A DNA stretch of 45,535 nt from Opitutus sp. GAS368. GTDB taxonomy: Bacteria > Verrucomicrobiota > Verrucomicrobiia > Chthoniobacterales > Chthoniobacteraceae. How positions within the stretch are numbered: the stretch's first letter is position 1; each line of letters starts with the position of its first letter. The notes below the pieces were generated by a model, which worked only from the letters and a program-made list of their open reading frames with translations, did not search any database and was not told the DNA's origin. The stretch is from positions 1 to 45,535 of the forward strand of contig CALQFT020000009.1 of NCBI GenBank assembly GCA_943329925.2, in the 5' to 3' direction. The translations under genes and the position numbers were made by a program. Shown here in pieces: positions 8,325-16,792 of the stretch.

Positions 8325-9086
8325 ATGTCCAAAATCGCCGTCATCATTCCCGCACGCTGGGCATCCACTCGCTTTCCAGGCAAACCCCTTCATCTGCTAG
8401 CGGGTAAACCCTTGGTGCAACACGTCTGGGAACGCGCCCGCCTCGCGCGCGGCATCGCTTCGGTGATCCTCGCCACTGATGACATGCGTATCGCGGAGGC
8501 CGCTTTCCTGTTCGGCGCTGAAGTCGCCCTCACCTCGCCGCGTTGCGTCTCAGGCACGGACCGTTGTGCGGAAGTGGCCAAGCGACTCACCAAGGACGGC
8601 ATCACTCATGTGGTTAATGTTCAAGGCGATGAACCCCTCATCTCGCCACTCCTCATCACCCAACTCGCCCGCGCTCTGGCCAAAGACGCCACGCTGCAAA
8701 TGGTCACCGCGGCCACTCCCTTTTTGCCCGACGAAAATCCCGCCAACCCCAACGCAGTCAAAGTCGTCCTCTCCCGCGCCTCAACCGCACTTTATTTTTC
8801 TCGCAGTCTCATCCCCTTCCCTCGCGACGGAGCCGCCTTTCCTTATCTGCGCCACTTGGGAATATACGGATATTCGGTGCCGTTTTTGGGACGATTTGTG
8901 AAATGGAAACCCGGCGCCCTAGAAGCAGCGGAGTCCTTGGAGCAGTTACGCGCCCTGGAACATGGCGTGGTCATCAAGGTGCTTCACACCGACCACACCT
9001 CCATCGGAGTGGACACCCCCGAGGACGCCCGGGCGGCGGAGACTCTTATTGTGGGCGCTTCTCGCTTGCAGAGCCCCCCCCGGTAG
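8325..9086 (+). CDS. kdsB: 3-deoxy-manno-octulosonate cytidylyltransferase (CMP-Kdo synthetase)
   Basis: The 253-residue protein matches KdsB throughout: the N-terminal nucleotide-binding signature IPARWASTRFPGKPL, then ATDD, SGTDR, VNVQGDEPLI and a C-terminal LRALEHG followed by DTPEDA. It transfers CMP from CTP to Kdo in the cytoplasm, activating it for lipid A-core assembly, so the host makes Kdo-containing LPS. The CTP synthase gene follows 111 nt downstream, a sensible pairing because KdsB consumes CTP. The coding sequence ends in a run of eight C residues just before the stop codon. Confidence 0.97.
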   Translation: MSKIAVIIPARWASTRFPGKPLHLLAGKPLVQHVWERARLARGIASVILATDDMRIAEAAFLFGAEVALTSPRCVSGTDRCAEVAKRLTKDGITHVVNVQGDEPLISPLLITQLARALAKDATLQMVTAATPFLPDENPANPNAVKVVLSRASTALYFSRSLIPFPRDGAAFPYLRHLGIYGYSVPFLGRFVKWKPGALEAAESLEQLRALEHGVVIKVLHTDHTSIGVDTPEDARAAETLIVGASRLQSPPR

Positions 9087-9155
9087 CCGTTCTTATAGAA
9101 GCAGCTTACGGCGCCACCCCCTCGCCACCCTTTTTTGACCCGAGTTCCTCATCCT

Positions 9156-9182
9156 CCCATGCCGCCCATGCCGCCCATATCG
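9156..9182 (+). repeat. Three tandem 9-nt units upstream of pyrG
   Basis: CCCATGCCG occurs at 9156-9164 and 9165-9173, with a degenerate third unit CCCATATCG at 9174-9182. It lies 15 nt upstream of the preferred pyrG start and carries extra in-frame ATG codons, which would encode a Pro/Met-rich extension. A role in translation control is conceivable but unsupported. Confidence 0.6.
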
Positions 9183-9197
9183 AAACCAAATCACCCC

Positions 9198-10796
9198 ATG
9201 AAATACATCTTTGTCACTGGGGGCGTTGTATCTTCCCTTGGCAAAGGGCTCGCGGCTGCCTCTTTAGGCACGCTACTTGAACACCGCGGACTGAAAGTCG
9301 TGCTGCAAAAGTTCGACCCTTATTTGAACGTCGATCCAGGGACGATGAACCCCTTCCAGCACGGCGAAGTCTACGTGCTCAACGACGGGGCGGAAACGGA
9401 TCTAGATCTGGGGCATTACGAGCGTTTCACGAGCTCCACCCTAAGTCGCTCTAACAGTACGACTTCCGGTCAGATTTACGAGACGGTCCTCGCCCGCGAG
9501 CGCCGCGGCGATTATCTCGGCAACACCGTCCAGGTCATCCCACACGTCACCGACGAAATCAAAAGCCGGCTGCGTTCGCTCTCCAAGGAACAACCGTGTG
9601 ACATTCTTATTACGGAAATCGGCGGCACAACCGGCGACATCGAAGGACTGCCGTTTCTGGAAGCCATCCGACAGTTTGTATTGGAAGTGGGCCAACAAAA
9701 CGTGGTGATCATGCACGTCACCTTGGTGCCGTTTATCAAGGCCGCTGGGGAGTTGAAAACCAAGCCCTCCCAGCAATCCATCGCCAAACTGCGCGAGATC
9801 GGGCTGCATCCCCAAGTGCTCGTTTGCCGTTCGGAACATCCGCTGGACGAGGATGTTCGCCAGAAGCTTTCGATGTTCTGCAACGTGCCCTTGGACGCGG
9901 TCATCGAGGCCAGGGACGTGGATCACTCCATTTATCAGATGCCGCTGATGTTACAGCGGGAAGGCTTGGATGAAATCGTGTGCGACCTGCTGCACATCTC
10001 CGCCCCGCCTGCCAACATGATGGAATGGCACAAGTTTGTGGACCGAGTGATTTATCCCAAAAAGCGGGTGAAAATCGCCGTCGTGGGCAAGTACATCGAG
10101 CTGCAGGACGCCTACAAGTCTATCTACGAATCACTAACACACGCCGCTGCCGCCAATGATTGCGGCATCGACCTGATCCGCGTGGACGCCGAAACCCTCG
10201 AGGACTGGAACCCGGAAACCGTCCTCAAAGACGTCGCCGGGGTGCTGGTGCCCGGCGGGTTTGGGGAACGGGGCGTGGAGGGCAAGATCAACGCCACTCG
10301 GTTTGCCCGGGAGCAAAACGTGCCGTTTTTGGGGCTATGCCTTGGCATGCAGGTGGCTACGATTGAGTTCGCGAGAAACGTGTGCCTTTTGGAAGGGGCC
10401 AACTCGGCGGAGTTCGACGAAAATGCAGCGCATCCGGTCATTCATTTGCTGGAGGAACAAAAAGAGGTGACAGGCAAAGGAGCGAGCATGCGACTGGGAA
10501 CCTGGCCCACCTTGTTGAAGGAAGGGACCAAAGCGCGCAAGGTCTACGGCACCAGTGAGATCCTCGAACGCCACAGGCACCGCTACGAGTTCAACCTGGC
10601 TTACCGGGAGCAGATGGAGGCCAAGGGCTTCATTATCTCGGGCACTTCCCCGGACGGCACCTTGGTGGAATTAATTGAGTTGAAGGGGCATCCGTATTTT
10701 CTGGCCTGCCAGTTCCATCCGGAGTTCCAGTCCAAGCCCAACAAGCCGCATCCCTTGTTTACTGGGTTCATCCAAGCGAGTCTGGCGAACTGCTAG
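9198..10796 (+). CDS. pyrG: CTP synthase
   Basis: From ATG 9198 the protein is 532 residues, the usual PyrG length, and begins directly with the family start [17 protein letters not shown]. Starts further upstream (9135) would add a Pro/Met-rich tail unlike the family. Residues 1-265 are the amidoligase domain with the P-loop-like SSLGKG and [19 protein letters not shown]. Residues about 285-530 are the class I glutamine amidotransferase domain with nucleophile Cys381 in FLGLCLGMQ and the His/Glu pair in [10 protein letters not shown]. It makes CTP from UTP, ATP and glutamine. It lies between kdsB and aroK on the same strand. Confidence 0.98.
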   Translation: MKYIFVTGGVVSSLGKGLAAASLGTLLEHRGLKVVLQKFDPYLNVDPGTMNPFQHGEVYVLNDGAETDLDLGHYERFTSSTLSRSNSTTSGQIYETVLARERRGDYLGNTVQVIPHVTDEIKSRLRSLSKEQPCDILITEIGGTTGDIEGLPFLEAIRQFVLEVGQQNVVIMHVTLVPFIKAAGELKTKPSQQSIAKLREIGLHPQVLVCRSEHPLDEDVRQKLSMFCNVPLDAVIEARDVDHSIYQMPLMLQREGLDEIVCDLLHISAPPANMMEWHKFVDRVIYPKKRVKIAVVGKYIELQDAYKSIYESLTHAAAANDCGIDLIRVDAETLEDWNPETVLKDVAGVLVPGGFGERGVEGKINATRFAREQNVPFLGLCLGMQVATIEFARNVCLLEGANSAEFDENAAHPVIHLLEEQKEVTGKGASMRLGTWPTLLKEGTKARKVYGTSEILERHRHRYEFNLAYREQMEAKGFIISGTSPDGTLVELIELKGHPYFLACQFHPEFQSKPNKPHPLFTGFIQASLANC

Positions 10797-10843
10797 AACT
10801 CGCGCGGTGCCTTGCGTAAATTTCCCCACCCATTTTCGCCGTT

Positions 10844-11389
10844 GTGCCAGCATCCTTTCCACAGAATGTCGTCCTTATTGGACTCATGGGCAGCGGGAAA
10901 TCATCAGTGGGCCGGGCCGCGGCAAAGGTCCTGCGGTTTCAGTTTTTAGACACCGACCAACTTCTGGTGGAACGCGCAGGACAATCCATCAGCGAAATCT
11001 TTGCCAACGAAGGGGAGGAGTCCTTCCGTGCGCGCGAAACCGAGATACTCGAGTCGCTCAAGGCGCAGACGCGCTGCGTCATTTCCACTGGAGGCGGCGC
11101 TGTGTTGACGGAACGCAACCGCAACTTATTGAGGGAGTTGGGATTCACCGTGTGGCTTACGGCCTCGGAAGGCGCTCTTTTTGAACGCGTGAGCCGCGCC
11201 ACACATCGCCCCCTGCTGCAGACAGCCAATCCCAGAGAGACGCTTTCGCGCCTGATGCAGGACCGCGCCCCGCTGTACGAAGAGACAGCGCGCGCAGTGA
11301 TTGACACCACTTCCCTTGCGCAACCCTCAGTAGTTCAGGCAGTCGTCGCGGCCACTCGGGAGGCTTTCGCATGGACGTCGCCACTTTAA
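10844..11389 (+). CDS. aroK: Shikimate kinase
   Basis: The 181-residue product starts at GTG 10844. It has the Walker A motif GLMGSGKSS at residues 13-21, the shikimate-binding DTD and the RARETEIL region, the STGGGAV glycine-rich loop (about residue 84) and the lid Arg in THRPLL. It phosphorylates shikimate with ATP in the aromatic amino acid pathway. Its last 19 nt overlap the start of queG, pointing to a shared transcript, probably with pyrG 47 nt upstream. Confidence 0.96.
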   Translation: MPASFPQNVVLIGLMGSGKSSVGRAAAKVLRFQFLDTDQLLVERAGQSISEIFANEGEESFRARETEILESLKAQTRCVISTGGGAVLTERNRNLLRELGFTVWLTASEGALFERVSRATHRPLLQTANPRETLSRLMQDRAPLYEETARAVIDTTSLAQPSVVQAVVAATREAFAWTSPL

Positions 11390-12483
11390 AGGCAGCCGTT
11401 CAAGAAGAGGCGGCCCGCTTGGGATTCGACGCCTGCCGCTTCGCCCCGGCGGTGCCGCCCCCGCACGCCGCGGCCTTTGAGGACTGGCTGGAACAAGGAC
11501 GCGCTGGGGAAATGGCCTGGATGGCAAAAAATGCAGATCGTCGTACCGATCCGCAACTGGTTCTTCCCGGGGTAAAAACGGTTATCGTCGTGGCCCGCAA
11601 TTACGCCCCCAGCGGGCCCATTTTGAGCGAAGCGGCCCCAGATTACGCCATTGCCCGGTACGCCTGGGGGGAGGACTACCACGAGGTGCTCACCCCGCGC
11701 ATCCGCCAACTCGAGGCCGTACTCGAAGCGCAGGGAGGACGCCAGCGCAGCTACGTCGACACCGGGCCCATGCTAGAGCGCGACTACGCCGCACTTTCCG
11801 GACTGGGCTGGCATGGCAAAAGCACGATGCTCATTTCGCGTGAACTCGGCGCCTTCTTTTTTCTAGGAACGCTGCTAACCACGCTCGAGCTGCCGCCGGA
11901 TCCCCCGGCAGTGGACCGCTGCGGGCGCTGCACCCGCTGCATCGATGTTTGTCCCACCAAGGCCATCACCGCTCCGTACCAACTCGACGCGCGCCTCTGC
12001 GTCTCCTACCTCACCATCGAGCTCAAAGGCAGCATTCCCGAAGCCTTGCGCCCCCTCATCGGCAACCGCATTTACGGCTGCGATGATTGCGCGGCGGTTT
12101 GTCCGTGGAACCGCTTTGCCCAAGCATCCACCGAAGCGCGCTTTGCCGCCCGCTCCTTTGCCACGCAAGCGCGGCTGCGAGATTTTCTTTCACTGGATGC
12201 CGTCGACTTTCGCGCCCTTTTCCGCGGTTCGCCCATCCTGCGGATCAAACGCAAAGGCTTTCTGCGCAACGTCTGTGTTGCCCTCGGCAATACGGGCGAG
12301 AAGGAAGACCTTCAAGCTCTGGAACTCGCCGCAAAGGATCCCGAACCCCTCATCGCAGAACACGCCCTCTGGGCCCTTGAACGGTTGCGAGCAAAGCTCA
12401 CCGCCGCCCCCCTCACAGCTTCCGATCGCTTGCGGCACTGCGAAGGTGGATCGTCTTGTACTCCAAGTCGTGAATCGCCTTGA
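11371..12483 (+). CDS. queG: Epoxyqueuosine reductase
   Basis: The 370-residue protein has the QueG order: an N-terminal cobalamin-binding DUF1730-like region with VDTGPMLERDYAALSG (the Asp in VDTGP corresponds to the catalytic acid), GLGWHGKST, then two [4Fe-4S] motifs, CGRCTRCIDVCP and CDDCAAVCPWN, and a C-terminal HEAT-like helical repeat (about 285-350). It reduces epoxyqueuosine to queuosine at the wobble base of GUN tRNAs, using cobalamin. The last 71 nt overlap the 3' end of glpX on the opposite strand, and the tail after about residue 352 is not family-like. Confidence 0.96.
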   Translation: MDVATLKAAVQEEAARLGFDACRFAPAVPPPHAAAFEDWLEQGRAGEMAWMAKNADRRTDPQLVLPGVKTVIVVARNYAPSGPILSEAAPDYAIARYAWGEDYHEVLTPRIRQLEAVLEAQGGRQRSYVDTGPMLERDYAALSGLGWHGKSTMLISRELGAFFFLGTLLTTLELPPDPPAVDRCGRCTRCIDVCPTKAITAPYQLDARLCVSYLTIELKGSIPEALRPLIGNRIYGCDDCAAVCPWNRFAQASTEARFAARSFATQARLRDFLSLDAVDFRALFRGSPILRIKRKGFLRNVCVALGNTGEKEDLQALELAAKDPEPLIAEHALWALERLRAKLTAAPLTASDRLRHCEGGSSCTPSRESP

Positions 12484-13477
12484 TGTAACGCACCGTACGA
12501 CTGCGGGCGCGCATCAAAATGGAGGTCGTCGTCGCCTTCTTTCCTGTGACTTTTACTCCGGGAAGCAGCGGACTGTCAGAGATGCCCGTAGCGCAAAAAA
12601 TTGAACTATCCCCCTGCACCAAGTCGTCCACCCCATAGACCCGGTCTAATTCCCCAGCCCCCACCTCCGCGGCGATGCTTTCGCGCTCCGCTTGATCTTT
12701 GGGCCACATCTGCAACAACATCCCACCACCCATCGCCTTGAGAGCCGCCGCCGTGAGAATTCCCTCAGGGGATCCACCGATCCCGAAGTAGAGATCCACG
12801 CCGGAATCCAACAACGAGGGCGAAACCGCCGCGGTAATATCGCCATCGGAAATCAGGCGCAACGCCGCGCCGGAACGCCTGACTTGCCGGATGATTTCAT
12901 CGTGCCGAGGCCGGTTCATTGTCATTACCACCAATTCGGGCACCCGTTTTCCAAGAGCCTCAGCGACCAATGCAAGTGTGTGCTCCAAAGGCGCATGCAG
13001 ATTCAACTGCTCCATTCCGCCGTGCATCGCAGCCACCACTGCCGGACCGTAGGCGAGCTTCGTCGAATAAAAAGCGGGCAGGTTTCGCATGGCTCGCTCG
13101 TTACCGGCGTGGGTTTGACTGGCGGCCATCACGGAGATGGAATTTGGCAACCCATTGGCGATATTCGCAGTGCCGTCAATGGGATCCAAGGCGATGTCAA
13201 AGCTTGGGGCGCCCGGCTTCCATGTGCCGAGGTGCTCTCCAAGAAAAATGCCCGGCGCATTATCCTTTATCCCCTCGCCTATAACGACTTCACCACAAAG
13301 GTCCACCAAGTCAAACACCCCGTATATAGCGTCGCAGGCCGCCGCATCCGCCAACTCCTTTTCCCCGCGCCCCAACCACGCCAGCGAGTTAAGTGCCGCG
13401 TTTTCAGTGGCTCGCACAAACTCAAATTCAATGGTGCGCTCGGCATCGCTAACGGAAAGAGAGACGGGATGTTGCAT
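12413..13477 (-). CDS. glpX: Fructose-1,6-bisphosphatase class II
   Basis: The 354-residue product matches GlpX: FEFVRATENAALNSLAWLGR near the start, GEGIKDNAPG, the metal-binding LDPIDGTANIANGLPNSIS, and the C-terminal half with DSGVDLYFGIGGSPEGILTAAALKAMGG. It hydrolyses fructose-1,6-bisphosphate in gluconeogenesis; a class II aldolase acting on the same compound lies at 33614. It is convergent with queG and overlaps its 3' end by 71 nt. Its promoter should lie in the AT-richer gap 13478-13836. Confidence 0.96.
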   Translation of the reverse strand: MQHPVSLSVSDAERTIEFEFVRATENAALNSLAWLGRGEKELADAAACDAIYGVFDLVDLCGEVVIGEGIKDNAPGIFLGEHLGTWKPGAPSFDIALDPIDGTANIANGLPNSISVMAASQTHAGNERAMRNLPAFYSTKLAYGPAVVAAMHGGMEQLNLHAPLEHTLALVAEALGKRVPELVVMTMNRPRHDEIIRQVRRSGAALRLISDGDITAAVSPSLLDSGVDLYFGIGGSPEGILTAAALKAMGGGMLLQMWPKDQAERESIAAEVGAGELDRVYGVDDLVQGDSSIFCATGISDSPLLPGVKVTGKKATTTSILMRARSRTVRYIKAIHDLEYKTIHLRSAASDRKL

Positions 13478-13836
13478 AAAAAGAGGAGTTTGAAAACGAG
13501 AGCTACCTACCGATCAAGAAAGACCGAACGTTAAATGAGGACCGTTGAAATTACCCATCCACCGACATCACAGCCAAGCGCGAAAGCGGCTCACCACGCT
13601 TAAAACCAACGGACAGCTCCAGTGGACTGAGCCAACGCGCGTCAACCGGAATTGGAGACATTCTTAATCGTAGACAGCCGGCTTTTCGGATGTGTTTTCG
13701 GCTGAAGAAAACAGTCTGGAAAATGGATGAGCTTCTCCGAAAAAATGGCAATTTCTTGGATGCAACATACATACGCAGATTGTTAATTTGTTTATAAATC
13801 TATCGACGACCCCTTGCGCGGCTCATTTTTTGAGTC
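13478..13836. other. Intergenic region upstream of glpX, no clear gene
   Basis: AT-richer sequence between glpX and the dispersed repeat. A 73-residue minus-strand reading frame (13551-13772) is open but matches nothing recognised and has no convincing start signal. A short AT-rich tract (TTAATTTGTTTATAAATC near 13785) could be promoter sequence, but no properly spaced -35 box is evident. Confidence 0.4.
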
Positions 13837-13922
13837 ATGCCATTTCTTTTAGGTTTATGGATGATTAAAAGACCTCAGCACTTGGGAGAGAAGGACCAGT
13901 TTTCTTCAAGATTTGGTATCAG
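13837..13922 (+). repeat. Dispersed element with inverted ends, full copy
   Basis: This copy is nearly identical, across its length, to the reverse complement of 26971-27059. Shared stretches include TTTATGGATGATTAAAAGAC, CTCAGC, GGGAGAGAAGGACCAG and TTCTTCAAGATTTGGTAT. The ends are inverted (in the 26971 copy CTGATACCA against TGGTATGAG; here the left end is degraded to ATGCCA). Its halves recur separately at 139-174 and 44198-44239. Size, ends and scattered location fit a MITE or REP-like element; it lies about 80 nt upstream of ychF. Confidence 0.8.
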
Positions 13923-14000
13923 TCTCACCCCAAATCACTCCCTCCAATGCTTTGCCGCTTGTGAAGCGGCCTCTCCCTTGCCCATCCTCTCTCCTTTGCC

Positions 14001-15146
14001 ATGCTATCAGCCGGAATCGTCGGTCTCCCTAACGTCGGAAAATCCACTTTGTTCAATGCGGTCACTCGAACTCGCAAAGCGCAGGCGGCCAATTATCCCT
14101 TTTGTACCATAGATCCCAATGTGGGCATCGTGACGGTGCCGGATGCACGCTTGGAGGTGCTCTCCAAAATTTCGGGATCCAAAAAGCTCGTCCCTGCCGC
14201 CATCGAGTTCGTGGATATTGCCGGACTGGTGAAAGGCGCAAGCGCCGGAGAAGGATTGGGCAACCAGTTCCTGAGCCATATTAGGGAGGTCAACGCCATC
14301 GTACAGGTGGTGCGCTGCTTTGAAGATGACGACATTCATCACGTGAGCGGCTCTGTGGATCCGGTGCGCGACATCGAAGTGATCAACACCGAACTCGTAC
14401 TCTGCGACCTTGCTTCCCTAGGCAAAAGACTGGAGCGCCTCAACAAGGCGATTCGCGTAGGGGACAAAGTTGCGAAAGCCGAGGCCGCTGTAATTGAAAA
14501 ATTACTGCCCCACCTAGACCAAGGCCGCCCCGCGCTGACTCTCGATCTTTCAGATGAAGAAAAGCGGGTCGCCAAAGAATTTTTTCTGCTGACTAACAAG
14601 CCCACCATTTTTGCGTGCAACGTGGCGGAATCCGACTTGGCGACTGTCTCCAACATGGTCCAAAGTGGCTCCACAGAACCGGCTACGTTGCCAGCGGCCA
14701 TCCACGTGCAGGCGGTGCAAAAGTACGCTGCCGCCCACTTTGCAACCAGCGCGGTGGTCATCAGCGCTCAAATCGAGAGCGAACTGGTCGATTTGCCCGA
14801 AGCCGAGGCTCAGGAGTACCTCACCGGACTCGGAGTCCAAAGCAGCGGAGTTGGCCTGCTTATTCGCGGCGTCTACCATCTTCTGGGCCTGCGCACTTAT
14901 CTCACCACCGGCGAACAGGAAACGCGGGCCTGGACGATCCGCTCCGGGGACAAGGCACCTGCTGCTGCGGGCGTCATCCACTCGGATTTTGAACGCGGGT
15001 TCATCGCTGCGGAAATCACCGCATACGACGACCTTGTTTCGCTTGGATCCTTCGCTAAAGCCCGGGAAGCCGGAAAGTTGCGCATCGAGGGCAAGGAGTA
15101 CGTCGTGCAGGACGGCGACGTGGTGGAGTTCCGCTTCAACGTGTAA
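14001..15146 (+). CDS. ychF: Redox-regulated ribosome-binding ATPase YchF (Obg family)
   Basis: The 381-residue protein begins [20 protein letters not shown] with the P-loop at residues 8-16, then FCTIDPNVG (G2 region), [10 protein letters not shown] (G3) and the atypical NVAE in place of NKxD, which marks YchF as ATP- rather than GTP-preferring. The C-terminal TGS domain is present (about 295-381: FLGLRT-like [24 protein letters not shown], and the ending [13 protein letters not shown]). It binds ribosomes and is tied to translation and oxidative-stress responses. Confidence 0.98.
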   Translation: MLSAGIVGLPNVGKSTLFNAVTRTRKAQAANYPFCTIDPNVGIVTVPDARLEVLSKISGSKKLVPAAIEFVDIAGLVKGASAGEGLGNQFLSHIREVNAIVQVVRCFEDDDIHHVSGSVDPVRDIEVINTELVLCDLASLGKRLERLNKAIRVGDKVAKAEAAVIEKLLPHLDQGRPALTLDLSDEEKRVAKEFFLLTNKPTIFACNVAESDLATVSNMVQSGSTEPATLPAAIHVQAVQKYAAAHFATSAVVISAQIESELVDLPEAEAQEYLTGLGVQSSGVGLLIRGVYHLLGLRTYLTTGEQETRAWTIRSGDKAPAAAGVIHSDFERGFIAAEITAYDDLVSLGSFAKAREAGKLRIEGKEYVVQDGDVVEFRFNV

Positions 15147-15254
15147 GCCGAGGCCAGCGGGTGCATTCGCCGATTGGCAACCGGCACTCTCTTGTAGCGA
15201 ATCCCTTAGCGTCCCTTTACACCGGCGCTTCTGTACGCCATCTTATCACTCTGC

Positions 15255-16784
15255 ATGCAACCCCGCTGCCTTCTTTCCCTCAAGTCGCTTTCCACGCTAA
15301 CCCTTTTTCTAGGGGTCGCAACCGTCACCCCGCTCGGGCCGCTCTCCCAGTTTTCGCTGCTCCCAGAGCGGGCCAGCGCCGCCGAGCCCTCGCCGATTCG
15401 CAAGAGTTTGGCGCGTATCGGCAATACGTCTCAGGATCCCAATTATCGCCAACCATGGCTTCCCGGCGTGACCATGCGCAGCTCGGGCACCGGTTGGGTA
15501 GTCACTAAAGACCGGATCTTGACCAACGCCCACGTGGTGTCTAACGCGCGTTTTCTGACCTTAGAAAAGGAAAACGACCCCAAGAAGTACATCGCCACAG
15601 TCGAGCACATCGCTCACGACTGCGATTTAGCCATTCTCAAAGTCCAGGATCCCACCTTTTTCAACGGCACCATTCCCCTGGAATTGGGTGACATTCCAGA
15701 AATTGAATCCGAGGTTTCTGTCTTCGGCTATCCCATCGGGGGTGAACGACTTTCCGTCACGCGCGGAGTGGTTTCGCGCATCGACTTCCGTCCTTATGCC
15801 CACTCAGGAATAGACTCCCATTTAACCATCCAGATCGACGCCGCCATCAACCCGGGAAACAGCGGCGGGCCTGTGCTGCAAAAGGGTAAAGTCGTCGGCG
15901 TCGCCTTCCAGGGCTTCAGCGGGGATGTCGCCCAGAACGTCGGGTACATGATCCCCACGCCAGTGATTCGGCGCTTTTTGGAGGACATTAAAGACGGCAA
16001 TTATGACAGATACATGGACCTGTCCATGACGCCCTTCAACACCCTTAACCCGGCGATGCGCAAGGGACTGGGCCTCGCCAACGACGACAAGGGCGTGCTA
16101 ATTTCCAGCGTCGCCTCCGCCGGTGTGTGCAGCGGCTATGTCAAACCGGGCGACGTGGTGCTGGCCATCGATGGACTACCCGTAGCCAGCGACGGCACCG
16201 TAGAACTCGAGGGCGAGCGCGTCCAGATGGCGGAAGTCGCTGAACGCAAATTCCGTGGTGATTCCGTGCGCCTGACCCTGTTACGGGCCCGCGCCAAAAT
16301 GGACGTAACGGTGCCATTAAGCCAAGCTTGGCCCTTCGCCATGCAGGCCAACCAATTCGACGTACAGCCCTCCTACGTCCTGTTTGGCGGCCTTCTTTTC
16401 CAGCCACTCTCCCGCAACCTGTTGAATTCCGTACAGTTCCAGAATCCGCGTTTGACCTACTTCTTTGAGGCATTTGTCCCGCGCGAGCTTTACATGGAGC
16501 ATCCGGAAGTTGTCATTCTTAGCGGAATTCTCGCCGACCCGATCAACACTTACCTGGGTGAATTCAAGGAAGGCATCGTGGAAGAAATCAACGGCACTGC
16601 GGTTCGCACACTCAAGGATCTCGCTGACGCCTTCGCAAAACCGGCCGAATTTTATGTGCTGCGTTTTATAGGCAATGGCCGCCCGTTGGTTCTTGAACGC
16701 AGCGCAGTGGAGGCCGCCAGAGAGCGAATCCGCTCCCGTTATGGCGTTCAAAAGGAACAATTTTTAGACGCGTCGATTCGCTAA
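15255..16784 (+). CDS. HtrA/Deg-like periplasmic serine protease with PDZ domain
   Basis: The 509-residue protein has a long signal peptide (cleavage near ASA-AE, residue 42). A trypsin-like domain follows with an intact triad: His93 in TNAHVV, Asp124 in DCDLAIL and Ser203 in GNSGGP. A PDZ domain (about 255-350, with GVLISSVASAGVCSGYVKPGDVV split across it) follows, then a C-terminal region of about 150 residues ending in a second PDZ-like EFKEGIVEEINGTAVRTLKD. The layout resembles the DegP-like proteases of plants and PVC bacteria with a distinctive C-terminal extension. Its inactive-looking paralogue begins 9 nt after its stop, so the two are almost certainly co-transcribed. Confidence 0.93.
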   Translation: MQPRCLLSLKSLSTLTLFLGVATVTPLGPLSQFSLLPERASAAEPSPIRKSLARIGNTSQDPNYRQPWLPGVTMRSSGTGWVVTKDRILTNAHVVSNARFLTLEKENDPKKYIATVEHIAHDCDLAILKVQDPTFFNGTIPLELGDIPEIESEVSVFGYPIGGERLSVTRGVVSRIDFRPYAHSGIDSHLTIQIDAAINPGNSGGPVLQKGKVVGVAFQGFSGDVAQNVGYMIPTPVIRRFLEDIKDGNYDRYMDLSMTPFNTLNPAMRKGLGLANDDKGVLISSVASAGVCSGYVKPGDVVLAIDGLPVASDGTVELEGERVQMAEVAERKFRGDSVRLTLLRARAKMDVTVPLSQAWPFAMQANQFDVQPSYVLFGGLLFQPLSRNLLNSVQFQNPRLTYFFEAFVPRELYMEHPEVVILSGILADPINTYLGEFKEGIVEEINGTAVRTLKDLADAFAKPAEFYVLRFIGNGRPLVLERSAVEAARERIRSRYGVQKEQFLDASIR

Positions 16785-16792
16785 TATCCGCC

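Noticed and set aside
9156-9182. Possible CRISPR-like or attachment-site repeat
   Set aside because: Only three contiguous 9-base units without spacers; there are no cas genes or integrase in the window.
13551-13772. 73-residue minus-strand frame between glpX and the repeat
   Set aside because: No recognised domain, no start signal and AT-rich context; kept only as a remark in the gap entry.
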